Origin: an uncultured Flavobacteriales bacterium | GTDB taxonomy: Bacteria > Bacteroidota > Bacteroidia > CAIKAF01 | Reading direction: 5' to 3' | Assembly: GCA_937925455.1 (NCBI GenBank) | Contig: CALEWF010000114.1 | Coordinates: forward strand, 1-9,566 | Length of the DNA stretch: 9,566 nt | Shown here: piece by piece, positions 1 to 7,539 of the stretch | How the letters are laid out: each line of letters begins with the position of its first letter | Position numbering within the stretch: the first letter of the stretch is position 1 | The notes under the pieces: generated by a model | Database searches by the model: none | What the model saw: the letters and a program-made list of their open reading frames with translations, nothing else | Told to the model about the DNA's origin: nothing | Translations under genes and position numbers: made by a program

Positions 1-132
1 GCTGTTCGTTTCAAGTCCTCGTGGCTCAGCCCCACAGGGCATCGGGGTAGCGGTGTCTTCGTGCCCTCAGCCCCGCTACCCCGTGCCCTGTGGGCTTCGC
101 CCCTGCGGGCTTTCCACTGCCATCCGCAGCAG
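1..132. repeat. GC-rich interspersed repeat, left copy (cut by window start)
   Basis: This stretch matches 9358-9489 in the same orientation with 8 substitutions and no gaps over 132 nt (about 94% identity); 39-101 is identical to 9396-9458. It can fold into a long hairpin: 31-41 and 43-53 pair with 84-94 and 73-83, giving 22 base pairs with one bulged T at 42 and a 19-nt loop (54-72). It is much richer in G+C than the genes around it. The element probably continues beyond position 1, since the right copy is preceded by unrelated-looking AT-rich DNA whose boundary cannot be tested here. Positions 133-177, including a run of eight C (170-177), are not shared with the right copy. No transposase is present. 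A dispersed REP/MITE-like intergenic repeat is my inference. Confidence 0.85.
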
Positions 133-195
133 ATGAGGTAACGTATGAATCCGCACCTACGAGACGGAGCCCCCCCCAGTAAAACAGCATGATAA

Positions 196-250
196 AAAAA
201 TTCGTTAGAATTTTTGGAATGACAAAGGAACATCCAGTCCCTTTGTCATT
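196..250 (-). terminator. Two-hairpin terminator-like structure after the bacilliredoxin gene
   Basis: An 11-bp inverted repeat, AATGACAAAGG at 218-228 and its complement at 240-250 with an 11-nt loop, lies 27 nt beyond the stop of the leftward gene. It is followed in the leftward direction by a second, AT-only-flanked inverted repeat (196-203 with 208-215) whose far arm runs into a T-rich tract on the minus strand. The first hairpin lacks a U-tract directly after it, so termination would depend on the second element. The position fits leftward termination; efficiency cannot be judged from sequence. Confidence 0.5.
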
Positions 251-277
251 TAAACTAAATTTTAATTCACAGATTAC

Positions 278-691
278 TTAGCAAAACTCATTATATACCT
301 GACGAAGATGCTCTGCTAACACATCATCAGGCGTTCCTTCTATTTGATAACGTTCAATAAAATGAACCAACCGACCATTTTTAAACAAAGCAATCGAAGG
401 GGATGAAGGCGGGTAAGGCACAAAATGTTGCCTTGCTTGTGCTACGGCTTCGGTATCTACCCCGGCAAAAACGGTGGTAAGTAATTCGGGCTTTTTTTCA
501 TTATTTAATGATTTAATAACGCCAGGACGGGCTCCCCGAGCAGCACAGCCACAAACAGAATTTACCACCATTAAAATAGTTTTATCTTTATGCTGAAGTA
601 CTTCTTCAACTTCTTGTGCCGTTTCAAGCGAACGGAAACCACGGCTGGTTAGTTCTTCACGACATGGATTAACAATTTCATGCGGATACAT
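278..691 (-). CDS. Bacilliredoxin-family thiol protein (BrxA/BrxB, YphP-like)
   Basis: The 137-aa product belongs to the BrxA/BrxB family (formerly DUF1094) of thioredoxin-fold proteins, which in bacillithiol-using bacteria remove bacillithiol from S-bacillithiolated cytosolic proteins. The family's Cys-Gly-Cys active site is at residues 47-49, in the context NSVCGCAARGARPG. Other family-like stretches are the N-terminal MYPHEIVNPCREEL and the cis-Pro-like PPSSPSIALF segment near residues 95-103. Extra cysteines are C10 and C137, the last residue. Length is near the usual ~140 aa, so the gene looks intact. The ATG at 691 is supported by family-like residues starting at once and by a -7 box 15 nt upstream. 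Transcribed leftward, divergently from mreB. Bacillithiol as partner is known for Firmicutes homologues and only inferred here. Confidence 0.88.
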   Translation of the reverse strand: MYPHEIVNPCREELTSRGFRSLETAQEVEEVLQHKDKTILMVVNSVCGCAARGARPGVIKSLNNEKKPELLTTVFAGVDTEAVAQARQHFVPYPPSSPSIALFKNGRLVHFIERYQIEGTPDDVLAEHLRQVYNEFC

Positions 692-705
692 AAATAATTT
701 TTTTA

Positions 706-713
706 CAAAGCTA
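706..713 (-). promoter_or_regulatory. Putative -7 box for the bacilliredoxin gene
   Basis: On the minus strand this reads TAGCTTTG, an exact match to the Bacteroidota -7 consensus TAnnTTTG. It would place transcription initiation near 700, giving a very short leader before the ATG at 691. I see no clear TTG at the -33 position, so support comes from the -7 box and its location only. Confidence 0.5.
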
Positions 714-852
714 TAAAAAATATGACTTTTGGGAATTGTATTGGTAAGGAATAAGTTTAATTAACACATTTGTCTAATCACCCCATTAAATAAGCCAAGC
801 TAACTATCTTGATTTTTTGAAAATAAACAACAAAGTATTGAGCGATATTTAT

Positions 853-860
853 TAGCTTTG
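853..860 (+). promoter_or_regulatory. Putative -7 box for the mreB operon
   Basis: The sequence TAGCTTTG matches TAnnTTTG exactly and is the same octamer as the divergent box at 706-713. It predicts a start of transcription around 865-867 and an AT-rich leader of about 56 nt. An 8-bp palindrome TGCATGCA (859-866) overlaps the end of the box and the predicted start. A good -33 TTG at normal spacing is not visible. Confidence 0.5.
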
Positions 861-922
861 CATGCATATTTTATACAATACATTAATAATTTGATTAATA
901 ATTATTTAAATAATATTTCACC

Positions 923-1945
923 TTGGCCCTATTTGACTTTTTAACACAAGAAATTGCAATTGATTTGGGAACTGCCAATACCTTGATTATCCACAACGAC
1001 AAAGTAGTAGTGGACGAGCCTTCGATTGTGGCAGTTGATCGAAAAAGCGGTAAAGTGATTGCCATAGGTAAGGATGCGTTAATGATGCACGGTAAAACGC
1101 ATTCTAACATTGAAACCATTCGCCCACTGAAAGACGGTGTAATTGCTGACTTTCATGTAGCAGAAGAGATGATTCGTGGGATGATAAAAAAAATCCTACC
1201 GAAGCGAAGCTTGATTAAACCTTCGCTAAAGATGGTAATATGTATTCCTTCTGGTATTACAGAAGTAGAAAAACGTGCCGTAATAGATTCTGCTGAACAT
1301 TCCGGAGGAAAAGAAGTATATCTGATTCACGAGCCTATGGCTGCCGCCATAGGTATTGGTATTGATGTGGAAGAACCTCAGGGTAGTATGATTATTGACA
1401 TTGGTGGAGGAACTTCTGAAATTGCGGTAATTGCATTAGGTGGTATCGTTTGTGACAAATCAATTCGAGTAGCCGGCGACGACCTTACTCATGATATTGA
1501 GGATTATATGCGTCGCCAGCACAACATTACCATTGGGGAACGTACCGCAGAACGTATTAAAATTGAAGTAGGATCAGCGTTGCAGGAACTAGATAACCCT
1601 CCGCCAGATTTTGCAGTTCATGGAAGAGATCTGATGACAGGTATCCCAAAAGAAATTAAGGTTTCGTATCAGGAAATTGCTTATGCCCTCGATAAAACAT
1701 TGACTAAAATTGAAGCCGCTATATTAAGTGCGCTGGAAATGACGCCGCCTGAACTTGCTGCCGATATTTACCGAACCGGTATTTACCTAGCCGGTGGTGG
1801 TGCATTACTTCGCGGATTAGACAAACGGGTGAGCATGAAAACCAAGTTACCGGTTCATGTAGCCGAAGACCCACTACGGGCGGTAGCTCGTGGAACTGGT
1901 ATAGCACTTAAAAACATTGACAAGTTTCAGTTTCTTATCAAATAA
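923..1945 (+). CDS. mreB: Rod-shape actin homologue MreB (TTG start)
   Basis: MreB is the bacterial actin that polymerises on the inner face of the membrane and positions cell-wall elongation enzymes. The 340-aa product is full length. Visible actin-fold motifs are phosphate-1 DLGTANT (residues 14-20), the catalytic-glutamate region HEPMAAAIG with E137, phosphate-2 DIGGGTSE (159-166) and the adenosine motif AGGGALLRGLD (290-300). The hydrophobic N-terminus MALFDFLTQE resembles the membrane-binding peptide of other MreBs. The start must be TTG at 923: an in-frame TAA lies at 911-913, no ATG, GTG or CTG lies between, and the first in-frame ATG would remove the phosphate-1 loop. No Shine-Dalgarno sequence is visible. 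First gene of a five-gene operon. Confidence 0.97.
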   Translation: MALFDFLTQEIAIDLGTANTLIIHNDKVVVDEPSIVAVDRKSGKVIAIGKDALMMHGKTHSNIETIRPLKDGVIADFHVAEEMIRGMIKKILPKRSLIKPSLKMVICIPSGITEVEKRAVIDSAEHSGGKEVYLIHEPMAAAIGIGIDVEEPQGSMIIDIGGGTSEIAVIALGGIVCDKSIRVAGDDLTHDIEDYMRRQHNITIGERTAERIKIEVGSALQELDNPPPDFAVHGRDLMTGIPKEIKVSYQEIAYALDKTLTKIEAAILSALEMTPPELAADIYRTGIYLAGGGALLRGLDKRVSMKTKLPVHVAEDPLRAVARGTGIALKNIDKFQFLIK

Positions 1946-1963
1946 TTGCGCTGACAGCCATCC

Positions 1964-2794
1964 ATGCAAAACCTCCTCAAATTACTTAGCAAGTTTGGTT
2001 TTGTTTTGCTGTTTATTTTACTGGAAGCCGTTGCTTTTTTTTTGATTTTACGAAGAAGTAATTATCATCTGGTGGTTTTTACAGAAGGTACTTCAGAAAT
2101 CACCGGTAATTTTTTCATGCTTTATTCCAACACACGTGATTACTTCAAACTTCGGGCAGAAAATGAATTACTGGCAGAAGAAAATGCCCGGCTTAGAGCA
2201 GAAGTTCAGTATAGCAAAAGCAGATTTTATACAACAAAAGCAGAAGGATTAAATCCTATTCAAGCTTACAAATACATTCCTTGTAAAGTAATCAATAATT
2301 CCACACGCTACGCCCGAAACTTTTTTACCATTGATGCCGGCAAAATACACGGAATAAAACCAGACATGGGCGTTATCTCTCCCAATGGTATTGCTGGAGT
2401 TGTTCGTCAAGTATCAAACCGTTTTGCAGTATGTATTTCGGTTTTAAATACATCGTTTGCAGTTTCAGTTCAGCTTAGAAAATCGAAAGATTACGGTTCA
2501 TTGGAATGGGATGGTGTTTCCCCTTTTTACTCAACAGTAAAGTATATTCCTACGCATGTAGAGATTGAACCTGGAGACACATTAGAAACATCGGCTTATT
2601 CTTCCATATTTCCAGAAGGAATAGATGTTGGAGTAATTGAAAGTTTTACTATTAATCCAGATGATGGATATTACATCATCAAGGTTCGACTAACCACTCA
2701 TTTTACTGCATTAAGACAGGTATATGCCGTTGATTACCTTTTCAGAAAAGAACAAGACGCTATTGAAGACAGCATAAAAAATGAACGCCAATGA
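1964..2794 (+). CDS. mreC: Rod-shape-determining protein MreC
   Basis: MreC is a bitopic inner-membrane protein that links MreB to the periplasmic side of the elongasome and activates PBP2. The 276-aa product has one N-terminal membrane segment (about residues 11-29), then a coiled coil (about 57-84, rich in the pattern ENELLAEENARLRAE) used for dimerisation, then the beta-rich periplasmic domain (about 105-260). That domain contains the recognisable stretches MGVISPNGIAGVVRQVS and FPEGIDVGVIESF. The gene lies 18 nt after mreB and overlaps mreD by four bases (ATGA at 2791-2794), which implies translational coupling. The length is typical for the family. Confidence 0.95.
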   Translation: MQNLLKLLSKFGFVLLFILLEAVAFFLILRRSNYHLVVFTEGTSEITGNFFMLYSNTRDYFKLRAENELLAEENARLRAEVQYSKSRFYTTKAEGLNPIQAYKYIPCKVINNSTRYARNFFTIDAGKIHGIKPDMGVISPNGIAGVVRQVSNRFAVCISVLNTSFAVSVQLRKSKDYGSLEWDGVSPFYSTVKYIPTHVEIEPGDTLETSAYSSIFPEGIDVGVIESFTINPDDGYYIIKVRLTTHFTALRQVYAVDYLFRKEQDAIEDSIKNERQ

Positions 2795-3306
2795 ATCAAC
2801 TATTTTTTAAAAACATCTTGATTTTTTCGGCGTTAGCCATTGGTGATATCGTGTTTGTTAATCGGCTTTCATTGGGAACTTTCATTGCACCCTACATTTA
2901 TCATTTTTTTATTCTGCAGCTACCTGTTCGCACCTCCCGCTATACTGTAATAATGCTTGGATTTTTAACAGGATTATTTTATGATTTGATATATAATACC
3001 GGCGGTGCACATGCCGCAGCTGCCTGTTTTATAGCCATGCTTCGCATTATAGTTCTTCCGGCATTTATTTCGGTAGAAGATAAAGACAATAATATTTCAC
3101 CAGGTATCTATACTCTAGGGCAAGGTAGTTTTTTATTCTATGCCTTCATCCTTACACTTGTACATCATATCATATTCTTTAATCTTGAAATTTTTAAAAT
3201 ATCTTCCATTCCTTTAACTTTGCTAAAAGCATCGTTGAGCAGCATTTTTTCAGTATTGCTGATTTATCTACTCTCCTTGCTATTCTATCGGAAGAAGCGC
3301 AAATAA
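2791..3306 (+). CDS. mreD: Rod-shape-determining membrane protein MreD
   Basis: MreD is a small polytopic inner-membrane partner of MreC in the elongasome. The 171-aa product is almost wholly hydrophobic, with about five to six predicted membrane segments (roughly 8-28, 31-46, 53-68, 72-92, 111-131, 143-166) and a basic C-terminus (RKKRK). The segment GLFYDLIYNTGGAHAAA (61-77) matches the conserved Gly-Leu-x-x-Asp region seen in Bacteroidota MreD proteins. MreD sequences diverge strongly, so the call leans on topology, size and its place between mreC and mrdA. Its start overlaps the mreC stop, and mrdA begins 3 nt after its own stop. Confidence 0.9.
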   Translation: MNQLFFKNILIFSALAIGDIVFVNRLSLGTFIAPYIYHFFILQLPVRTSRYTVIMLGFLTGLFYDLIYNTGGAHAAAACFIAMLRIIVLPAFISVEDKDNNISPGIYTLGQGSFLFYAFILTLVHHIIFFNLEIFKISSIPLTLLKASLSSIFSVLLIYLLSLLFYRKKRK

Positions 3307-3309
3307 GAT

Positions 3310-5142
3310 ATGAATCAGGATTCGGCTATTAAGTATATTTACTATTCTATATTTGGTTTTGTAGCCTTGGCCTTTATCATCAAATTATTTTTGCTTCAGA
3401 TACCCGATAATGCTTACAAGCAGTTTGCAAACATGTATGCCATTCGCAGGGTAGTTAAATATCCGGCACGTGGTAACATTCTTGATAGAAAGGGCAACCT
3501 GATGGTTTCTAATGAATATGCTTACGATTTATTGATGATTCCAGCAGAAGCCAAACCCATTGATACCTTGGAATTATGCCGATTGGTGGATATTGAAAAA
3601 AGTGAATTCATTAAAATCACATCACAAGTATGGGCTCGCATCAAAGAACGAAAGATGAGCAAAACCCAAGCAGTGCCCATTGCTAAAGATTTATCAAAAG
3701 AATATTTCTCTACCATACAGGAAAAAATGTATAAGTTTCCGGGATACTTTCTTGATAAAAAACCTTTACGTAAATATCCCAAACCCATTGCAGCTCACAT
3801 TCTTGGATATGTAGGAGAAGTGGATACCACCATAACCAACAAAAACCCTTACTACCAGCCGGGAGATTATATTGGAATTAGTGGGATAGAAAAAGCGTAC
3901 GAAGAAGCCTTGCGTGGAAGAAAAGGTGTAAAAAAAGTTTTTGTTGATGTTCATAACAACGAGAAAGGAAGTTTTATGAACGGCATGTATGATACCGCTT
4001 CGGTACAAGGAGAAAACCTTACCACTACCCTGGATATGGAGTTGCAGGAATATGGTGAAATACTCATGAGGAACAAGAAAGGAGCCATTGTAGCCATTGA
4101 ACCGAAAACCGGTGAAGTGCTGGCAATGATCTCCTCCCCTACTTACGATCCCAATCAAATGGTAGGTCGAAATAAACGTAAATTCTATCCAGGCTTATTG
4201 TTGGATAAAACCAAACCTCTATACAACAGAGCCATCATGGATGGCTATCCGCCCGGCTCCACATTTAAAGTGATGGAAGCTTTGATAGGACAGCAGGAAG
4301 GTGTTTTATTTCCAAATACCGTACATCCTTGCGGAGGCGGTTACAGAATTAGTGCAACCCATCGGGTAGGTTGCCATGCTCACCCAAATGCAGATTTGCG
4401 ATATTCCATTCAAACTTCTTGTAATGCTTACTATTGCGCAGTATTCAACTCTATTGTAAAAAAATATAAAACTGCAAGGGAAGGATACAACGTGTGGCGT
4501 AACTATGTTTTAAAATTTGGTTTTGGACAGAACTTTCCAGATTCAGATATCCCAAATATTAAAAAAGGTAACGTACCTACCTCTGATTTTTATGATAAAC
4601 GTTATGGTAAAGGAGGCTGGCGTGCCCTAACTATAATTTCATTAGGTATTGGACAGGGAGAATTACAAGCCAATGCGTTACAAATAGCCAATTTGGCTTG
4701 TATTGTGGCTAACAGAGGTTATTATATTACACCGCATGTTGGAAAAAAAATAGGAGACAGAGATCTTGCTGCCGAAGGACATTTTCAAAAACATGAAACC
4801 GGAATAGATGACAAATATTTTGATATTGTAATTGAAGGAATGTATGGTGCAGTAAATGTGCCAGGGGGAACAGCCTTGGTAGGGAAACTAAATCACATTG
4901 TTATTTGCGGAAAAACTGGGACAGCACAAAATCCACACGGTAAAGACCACTCAGTATTTATGGCCTATGCCCCCCGAGAAAACCCGCAGATTGCAATTGG
5001 AATATTGGTTGAAAATGCTGGCTTTGGAGCTACCTGGGCAGCCCCCATTGCCAGCCTCATGATAGAAAAATACCTTACCGATACAATAACACGTCCAGCA
5101 TTGGAAAAACGCATGATGGAAGGAAACCTGATAACACAATGA
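3310..5142 (+). CDS. mrdA: Penicillin-binding protein 2, elongation transpeptidase
   Basis: Class B penicillin-binding protein that cross-links peptidoglycan stem peptides during lateral wall growth, working with RodA. The 610-aa product has one N-terminal membrane anchor (about 11-30), a dimerisation/pedestal domain starting at RGNILDR (54-60), and a transpeptidase domain with all three active-site motifs: SxxK at S317-K320 (PPGSTFK), SxN at S370-N372 (TSCN) and KTG at 535-537 (CGKTGTAQ). Between the first two motifs lies a Cys/His cluster (C341, H351, C355, H356, H358), which may bind metal; E. coli PBP2 is known to bind zinc in this part of the protein, but ligand equivalence is not established. 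PBP2 rather than the division PBP3 is indicated by the flanking mreD and rodA. Stop overlaps the rodA start. Confidence 0.95.
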   Translation: MNQDSAIKYIYYSIFGFVALAFIIKLFLLQIPDNAYKQFANMYAIRRVVKYPARGNILDRKGNLMVSNEYAYDLLMIPAEAKPIDTLELCRLVDIEKSEFIKITSQVWARIKERKMSKTQAVPIAKDLSKEYFSTIQEKMYKFPGYFLDKKPLRKYPKPIAAHILGYVGEVDTTITNKNPYYQPGDYIGISGIEKAYEEALRGRKGVKKVFVDVHNNEKGSFMNGMYDTASVQGENLTTTLDMELQEYGEILMRNKKGAIVAIEPKTGEVLAMISSPTYDPNQMVGRNKRKFYPGLLLDKTKPLYNRAIMDGYPPGSTFKVMEALIGQQEGVLFPNTVHPCGGGYRISATHRVGCHAHPNADLRYSIQTSCNAYYCAVFNSIVKKYKTAREGYNVWRNYVLKFGFGQNFPDSDIPNIKKGNVPTSDFYDKRYGKGGWRALTIISLGIGQGELQANALQIANLACIVANRGYYITPHVGKKIGDRDLAAEGHFQKHETGIDDKYFDIVIEGMYGAVNVPGGTALVGKLNHIVICGKTGTAQNPHGKDHSVFMAYAPRENPQIAIGILVENAGFGATWAAPIASLMIEKYLTDTITRPALEKRMMEGNLITQ

Positions 5143-6458
5143 GTAGTAGAAATCAAAGCATAATAGGCAATTTAGACGGGTGGTTGATGGCCGGTTATTT
5201 GTTTTTGGTGTTTTTTGGATGGATAAATATTTACTCTTCTTCATACAGTGAAGAACATTCCTCGATTTTCGATTTTTCTGCTGAACAAGGAAAACAATTC
5301 ATTTGGATTTGCATTAGCCTGGGTCTGGGATTTTTTCTATTTTTATTTGATACAAAATTTTTTCAAGCCTTTAGTTTTTTCATTTATGGTGCTGTATTGG
5401 TTTCACTTGTGTTAGTTTTGATTTTTGGCCAAACTGTGGCTGGCAACAAATCATGGTTTGTTATTACCTCTTCTATTAAAATACAGCCCAGTGAATTTGC
5501 AAAGTTCGCTACTGCTTTAGTACTAGCAAGGATCATGGGGGATAATAAGTTTTCTTTTACTCCCGGAATATCTTCCGGAAATCAGTTTAAATTTTTGGGA
5601 ATACCCTTTCATATTACCAAAGATGGAATGCTGGCCATTATTCTAGTCCTAATTCCGGCCGCTCTTATATTGATGGAAAATGATACCGGTACCACACTAG
5701 TTTTTCTATCATTTTTTCTTGCCTTTTTTCGGTTTGGACTAAATTGGATTTTTTTCATTACTGGGGTTATAAGCATCATTGTTTTTTTTACATCCATTTT
5801 ATATCCCGTTGGTTTTGTATTAGCAATCTTGGCCCTTCTTGGGCTCATTGCATTTGGTTCTATGCGCAATTTGATAGGAGGATGGAAGATTATTGTTCTG
5901 CTACTGCTATTTTTTACGGGGCTAACTTTGGCGGTTAAGCCAATATACAATCATGTACTCAAAGAGCATCACCGCAAGCGAATTATGGTATTGTTGGGGC
6001 AAGAAAAAGACATGAAAGGTAGCGGATGGAATGTAAATAATTCAAAAATGGCTATTGGATCCGGGGGAGTTTTAGGAAAAGGATTTTTAAAAGGCTCACT
6101 AACTAAATTAAAATATGTACCCAAACAGCATACTGATTTTATTTTTTCAACTGTAGGTGAAGAATGGGGATTTGTAGGCAGCACTGTCCTTATACTTATT
6201 TATTTGTTTTTTATCATGCGACTGGTGGCGGCTGCCGAACGTCAACGTTCTATGTTTAACAAAGTATATGGATACATGGTAGCCTGTATCATGTTTTTTC
6301 ACTTCTTTATGAATATAGGCACGGCCGTAGGACTTGCTCCAGCGGTGGGCATTCCATTACCTTTGGTAAGTTATGGTGGCTCTTCACTCATGGGTTTTAC
6401 TTTGCTAATCTGGGTATTTTTGAAATTAGATTCGCAAAATCTTCAGATTTTACGATAA
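5139..6458 (+). CDS. rodA: Peptidoglycan glycosyltransferase RodA (SEDS family)
   Basis: RodA is the SEDS-family integral-membrane enzyme that polymerises lipid II into glycan strands for elongation, paired with PBP2. The 439-aa product shows the family marks in order: KSWFVITSSIKIQPSEFAKF (104-123, with W106 in the position of the conserved tryptophan), the ENDTGTTLVFLSFF segment (180-193), the loop LLGQEKDMKGSGWNVNNSK with D291 in the place of the essential aspartate, KQHTDFIFSTVGEEWGFVGS (329-348), and GIPLPLVSYGGSSLMGF (404-420). It is longer than the roughly 370-aa E. coli enzyme, mainly through extra residues around 140-165 and 200-270, including additional hydrophobic sequence; this is common in Bacteroidota homologues as far as I recall. 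FtsW is less likely given the mreBCD-mrdA context. Its stop is one nucleotide from the stop of the opposing gene. Confidence 0.95.
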   Translation: MSSRNQSIIGNLDGWLMAGYLFLVFFGWINIYSSSYSEEHSSIFDFSAEQGKQFIWICISLGLGFFLFLFDTKFFQAFSFFIYGAVLVSLVLVLIFGQTVAGNKSWFVITSSIKIQPSEFAKFATALVLARIMGDNKFSFTPGISSGNQFKFLGIPFHITKDGMLAIILVLIPAALILMENDTGTTLVFLSFFLAFFRFGLNWIFFITGVISIIVFFTSILYPVGFVLAILALLGLIAFGSMRNLIGGWKIIVLLLLFFTGLTLAVKPIYNHVLKEHHRKRIMVLLGQEKDMKGSGWNVNNSKMAIGSGGVLGKGFLKGSLTKLKYVPKQHTDFIFSTVGEEWGFVGSTVLILIYLFFIMRLVAAAERQRSMFNKVYGYMVACIMFFHFFMNIGTAVGLAPAVGIPLPLVSYGGSSLMGFTLLIWVFLKLDSQNLQILR

Positions 6459-6459
6459 G

Positions 6460-7221
6460 CTAACCTCTGAATTTAAAAATTACACCGGTTACTAAAGCAA
6501 AATTAAATTTCCTGATTGTAGTTGGTGGACGAGAATCAAACATAAAATTAAAATCTACTTTAAAGTCTAATCGTTTTATAACACGAAATTTCACATTATA
6601 AACCCCTGATATTCGAAAGTCTTCCCAATCTTTTAGTAAAGGCTGATAATAAGTAGTAGCAGTAAATGAAAATGGCCCGGGAGGATCCAATGTCCAGGAT
6701 ACATAAGTACTCATTCGGCTATCTACATGTATGGTATCATCAGATTTTACATCTTCATATTCGAGCATATACATAGGACCTAAGTACATTTTAAAAATTT
6801 CATTACTCCCTGTTAATTTAAATCTTGGCCCAAAACCTAACAAAAATCTAAATCGAACACTTAACAGTTCATTGTATTGAATTTGACTAAATGCTTCGAG
6901 ACGCAGCCAATCGTTTATTTTTCGGTTATAGCGTAAATGCAGCATTCCATCGTTAAAAAACCGCTGCTGTTCGCCCACTGCAAAACGCCAATCTCCTACC
7001 AGTAGTACTAAATCATTTTCCCATTTATATTGCACCTGTGCTTTGGTATTTAAACTGGCTAAAAATGTATTATTTTGGTTCATGCTGAAATTTCCTTCCA
7101 GTTGACCATCAAAGCCTGTAGTATCACTATTGATTCGCTTCCCTTCAATATTTACAATTTGTGCAACATCAGTTTGCACAAAAACAATTAAACATATAAA
7201 CAGAAATATAATTTTAGTCAT
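6460..7221 (-). CDS. Secreted DUF481-like outer-membrane beta-barrel protein
   Basis: The 253-aa product begins with a signal peptide (hydrophobic residues 4-16, likely cleavage near A20). The rest is alternating aromatic/polar beta-strand sequence typical of small outer-membrane barrels. The middle part, with QIQYNELLSVRFRFLLGFG (113-131), resembles DUF481 proteins, which have a similar Gln-Tyr-Asn/Asp...Arg...Leu-Gly-Gly/Phe-Gly pattern. It lacks a classical C-terminal phenylalanine, ending FKFRG. The substrate or function is unknown. The start codon overlaps the stop of the upstream DUF4286 gene by four bases, so the two are likely cotranscribed leftward. The stop codon is one nucleotide from the rodA stop. 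Confidence 0.8.
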   Translation of the reverse strand: MTKIIFLFICLIVFVQTDVAQIVNIEGKRINSDTTGFDGQLEGNFSMNQNNTFLASLNTKAQVQYKWENDLVLLVGDWRFAVGEQQRFFNDGMLHLRYNRKINDWLRLEAFSQIQYNELLSVRFRFLLGFGPRFKLTGSNEIFKMYLGPMYMLEYEDVKSDDTIHVDSRMSTYVSWTLDPPGPFSFTATTYYQPLLKDWEDFRISGVYNVKFRVIKRLDFKVDFNFMFDSRPPTTIRKFNFALVTGVIFKFRG

Positions 7222-7535
7222 CCAGGCAAATGTTTCCCTACTACTTCCATCACAGTTCTAAAAGCTACAAACTTATCTTTATATCGTTCAGCATGTTCCT
7301 TTTGAAGTTTTTCAGCATACTTTTCCTGATATTCTTCCAGCTTTTGCATGTTTTCCAGCGTATATTGAATAGAAAACGTAATACCCGTTTCATCATCTAC
7401 CATGAGACGAGATATTCTTCCTTCCAAAAAACAGCCGGTAGCCAATACATCCGGAATGTGCACCGAATTCATCCATGCCAGCCACTCTTTTTCTATATCA
7501 TGATCAACTTGTATGGTAACATTGTAAACAATCAT
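7218..7535 (-). CDS. DUF4286 family protein
   Basis: The 105-aa cytosolic product matches the DUF4286 family, common in Bacteroidota and of unknown function. Recognisable stretches are the N-terminal MIVYNVTIQVD, the central WMNSVHIPDVLATGCF, and the C-terminal RYKDKFVAFRTVMEV. The strand-helix-strand-strand pattern suggests a ferredoxin-like (dimeric alpha-beta barrel) fold, which is inference. The start at 7535 is fixed by the family-like N-terminus. A -7 box lies only a few bases upstream, so the mRNA may have almost no leader. The gene overlaps the following beta-barrel gene by four bases. Confidence 0.85.
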   Translation of the reverse strand: MIVYNVTIQVDHDIEKEWLAWMNSVHIPDVLATGCFLEGRISRLMVDDETGITFSIQYTLENMQKLEEYQEKYAEKLQKEHAERYKDKFVAFRTVMEVVGKHLPG

Positions 7536-7539
7536 GACT

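Noticed and set aside
1..132. CRISPR or tandem repeat array.
   Set aside because: Only two copies, over 9 kb apart, with no spacer periodicity.
170..177. Run of eight C as a phase-variation tract.
   Set aside because: It lies outside any gene or promoter that I can identify, so there is nothing visible for slippage to switch.
3522..5244. Several minus-strand frames of 60-130 codons inside mrdA and rodA.
   Set aside because: The plus-strand frames carry all catalytic motifs; the antisense frames have no family features.
3310..6458. Division pair FtsI/FtsW instead of PBP2/RodA.
   Set aside because: Direct linkage and overlap with mreBCD, and the motif contexts, fit the elongation pair.
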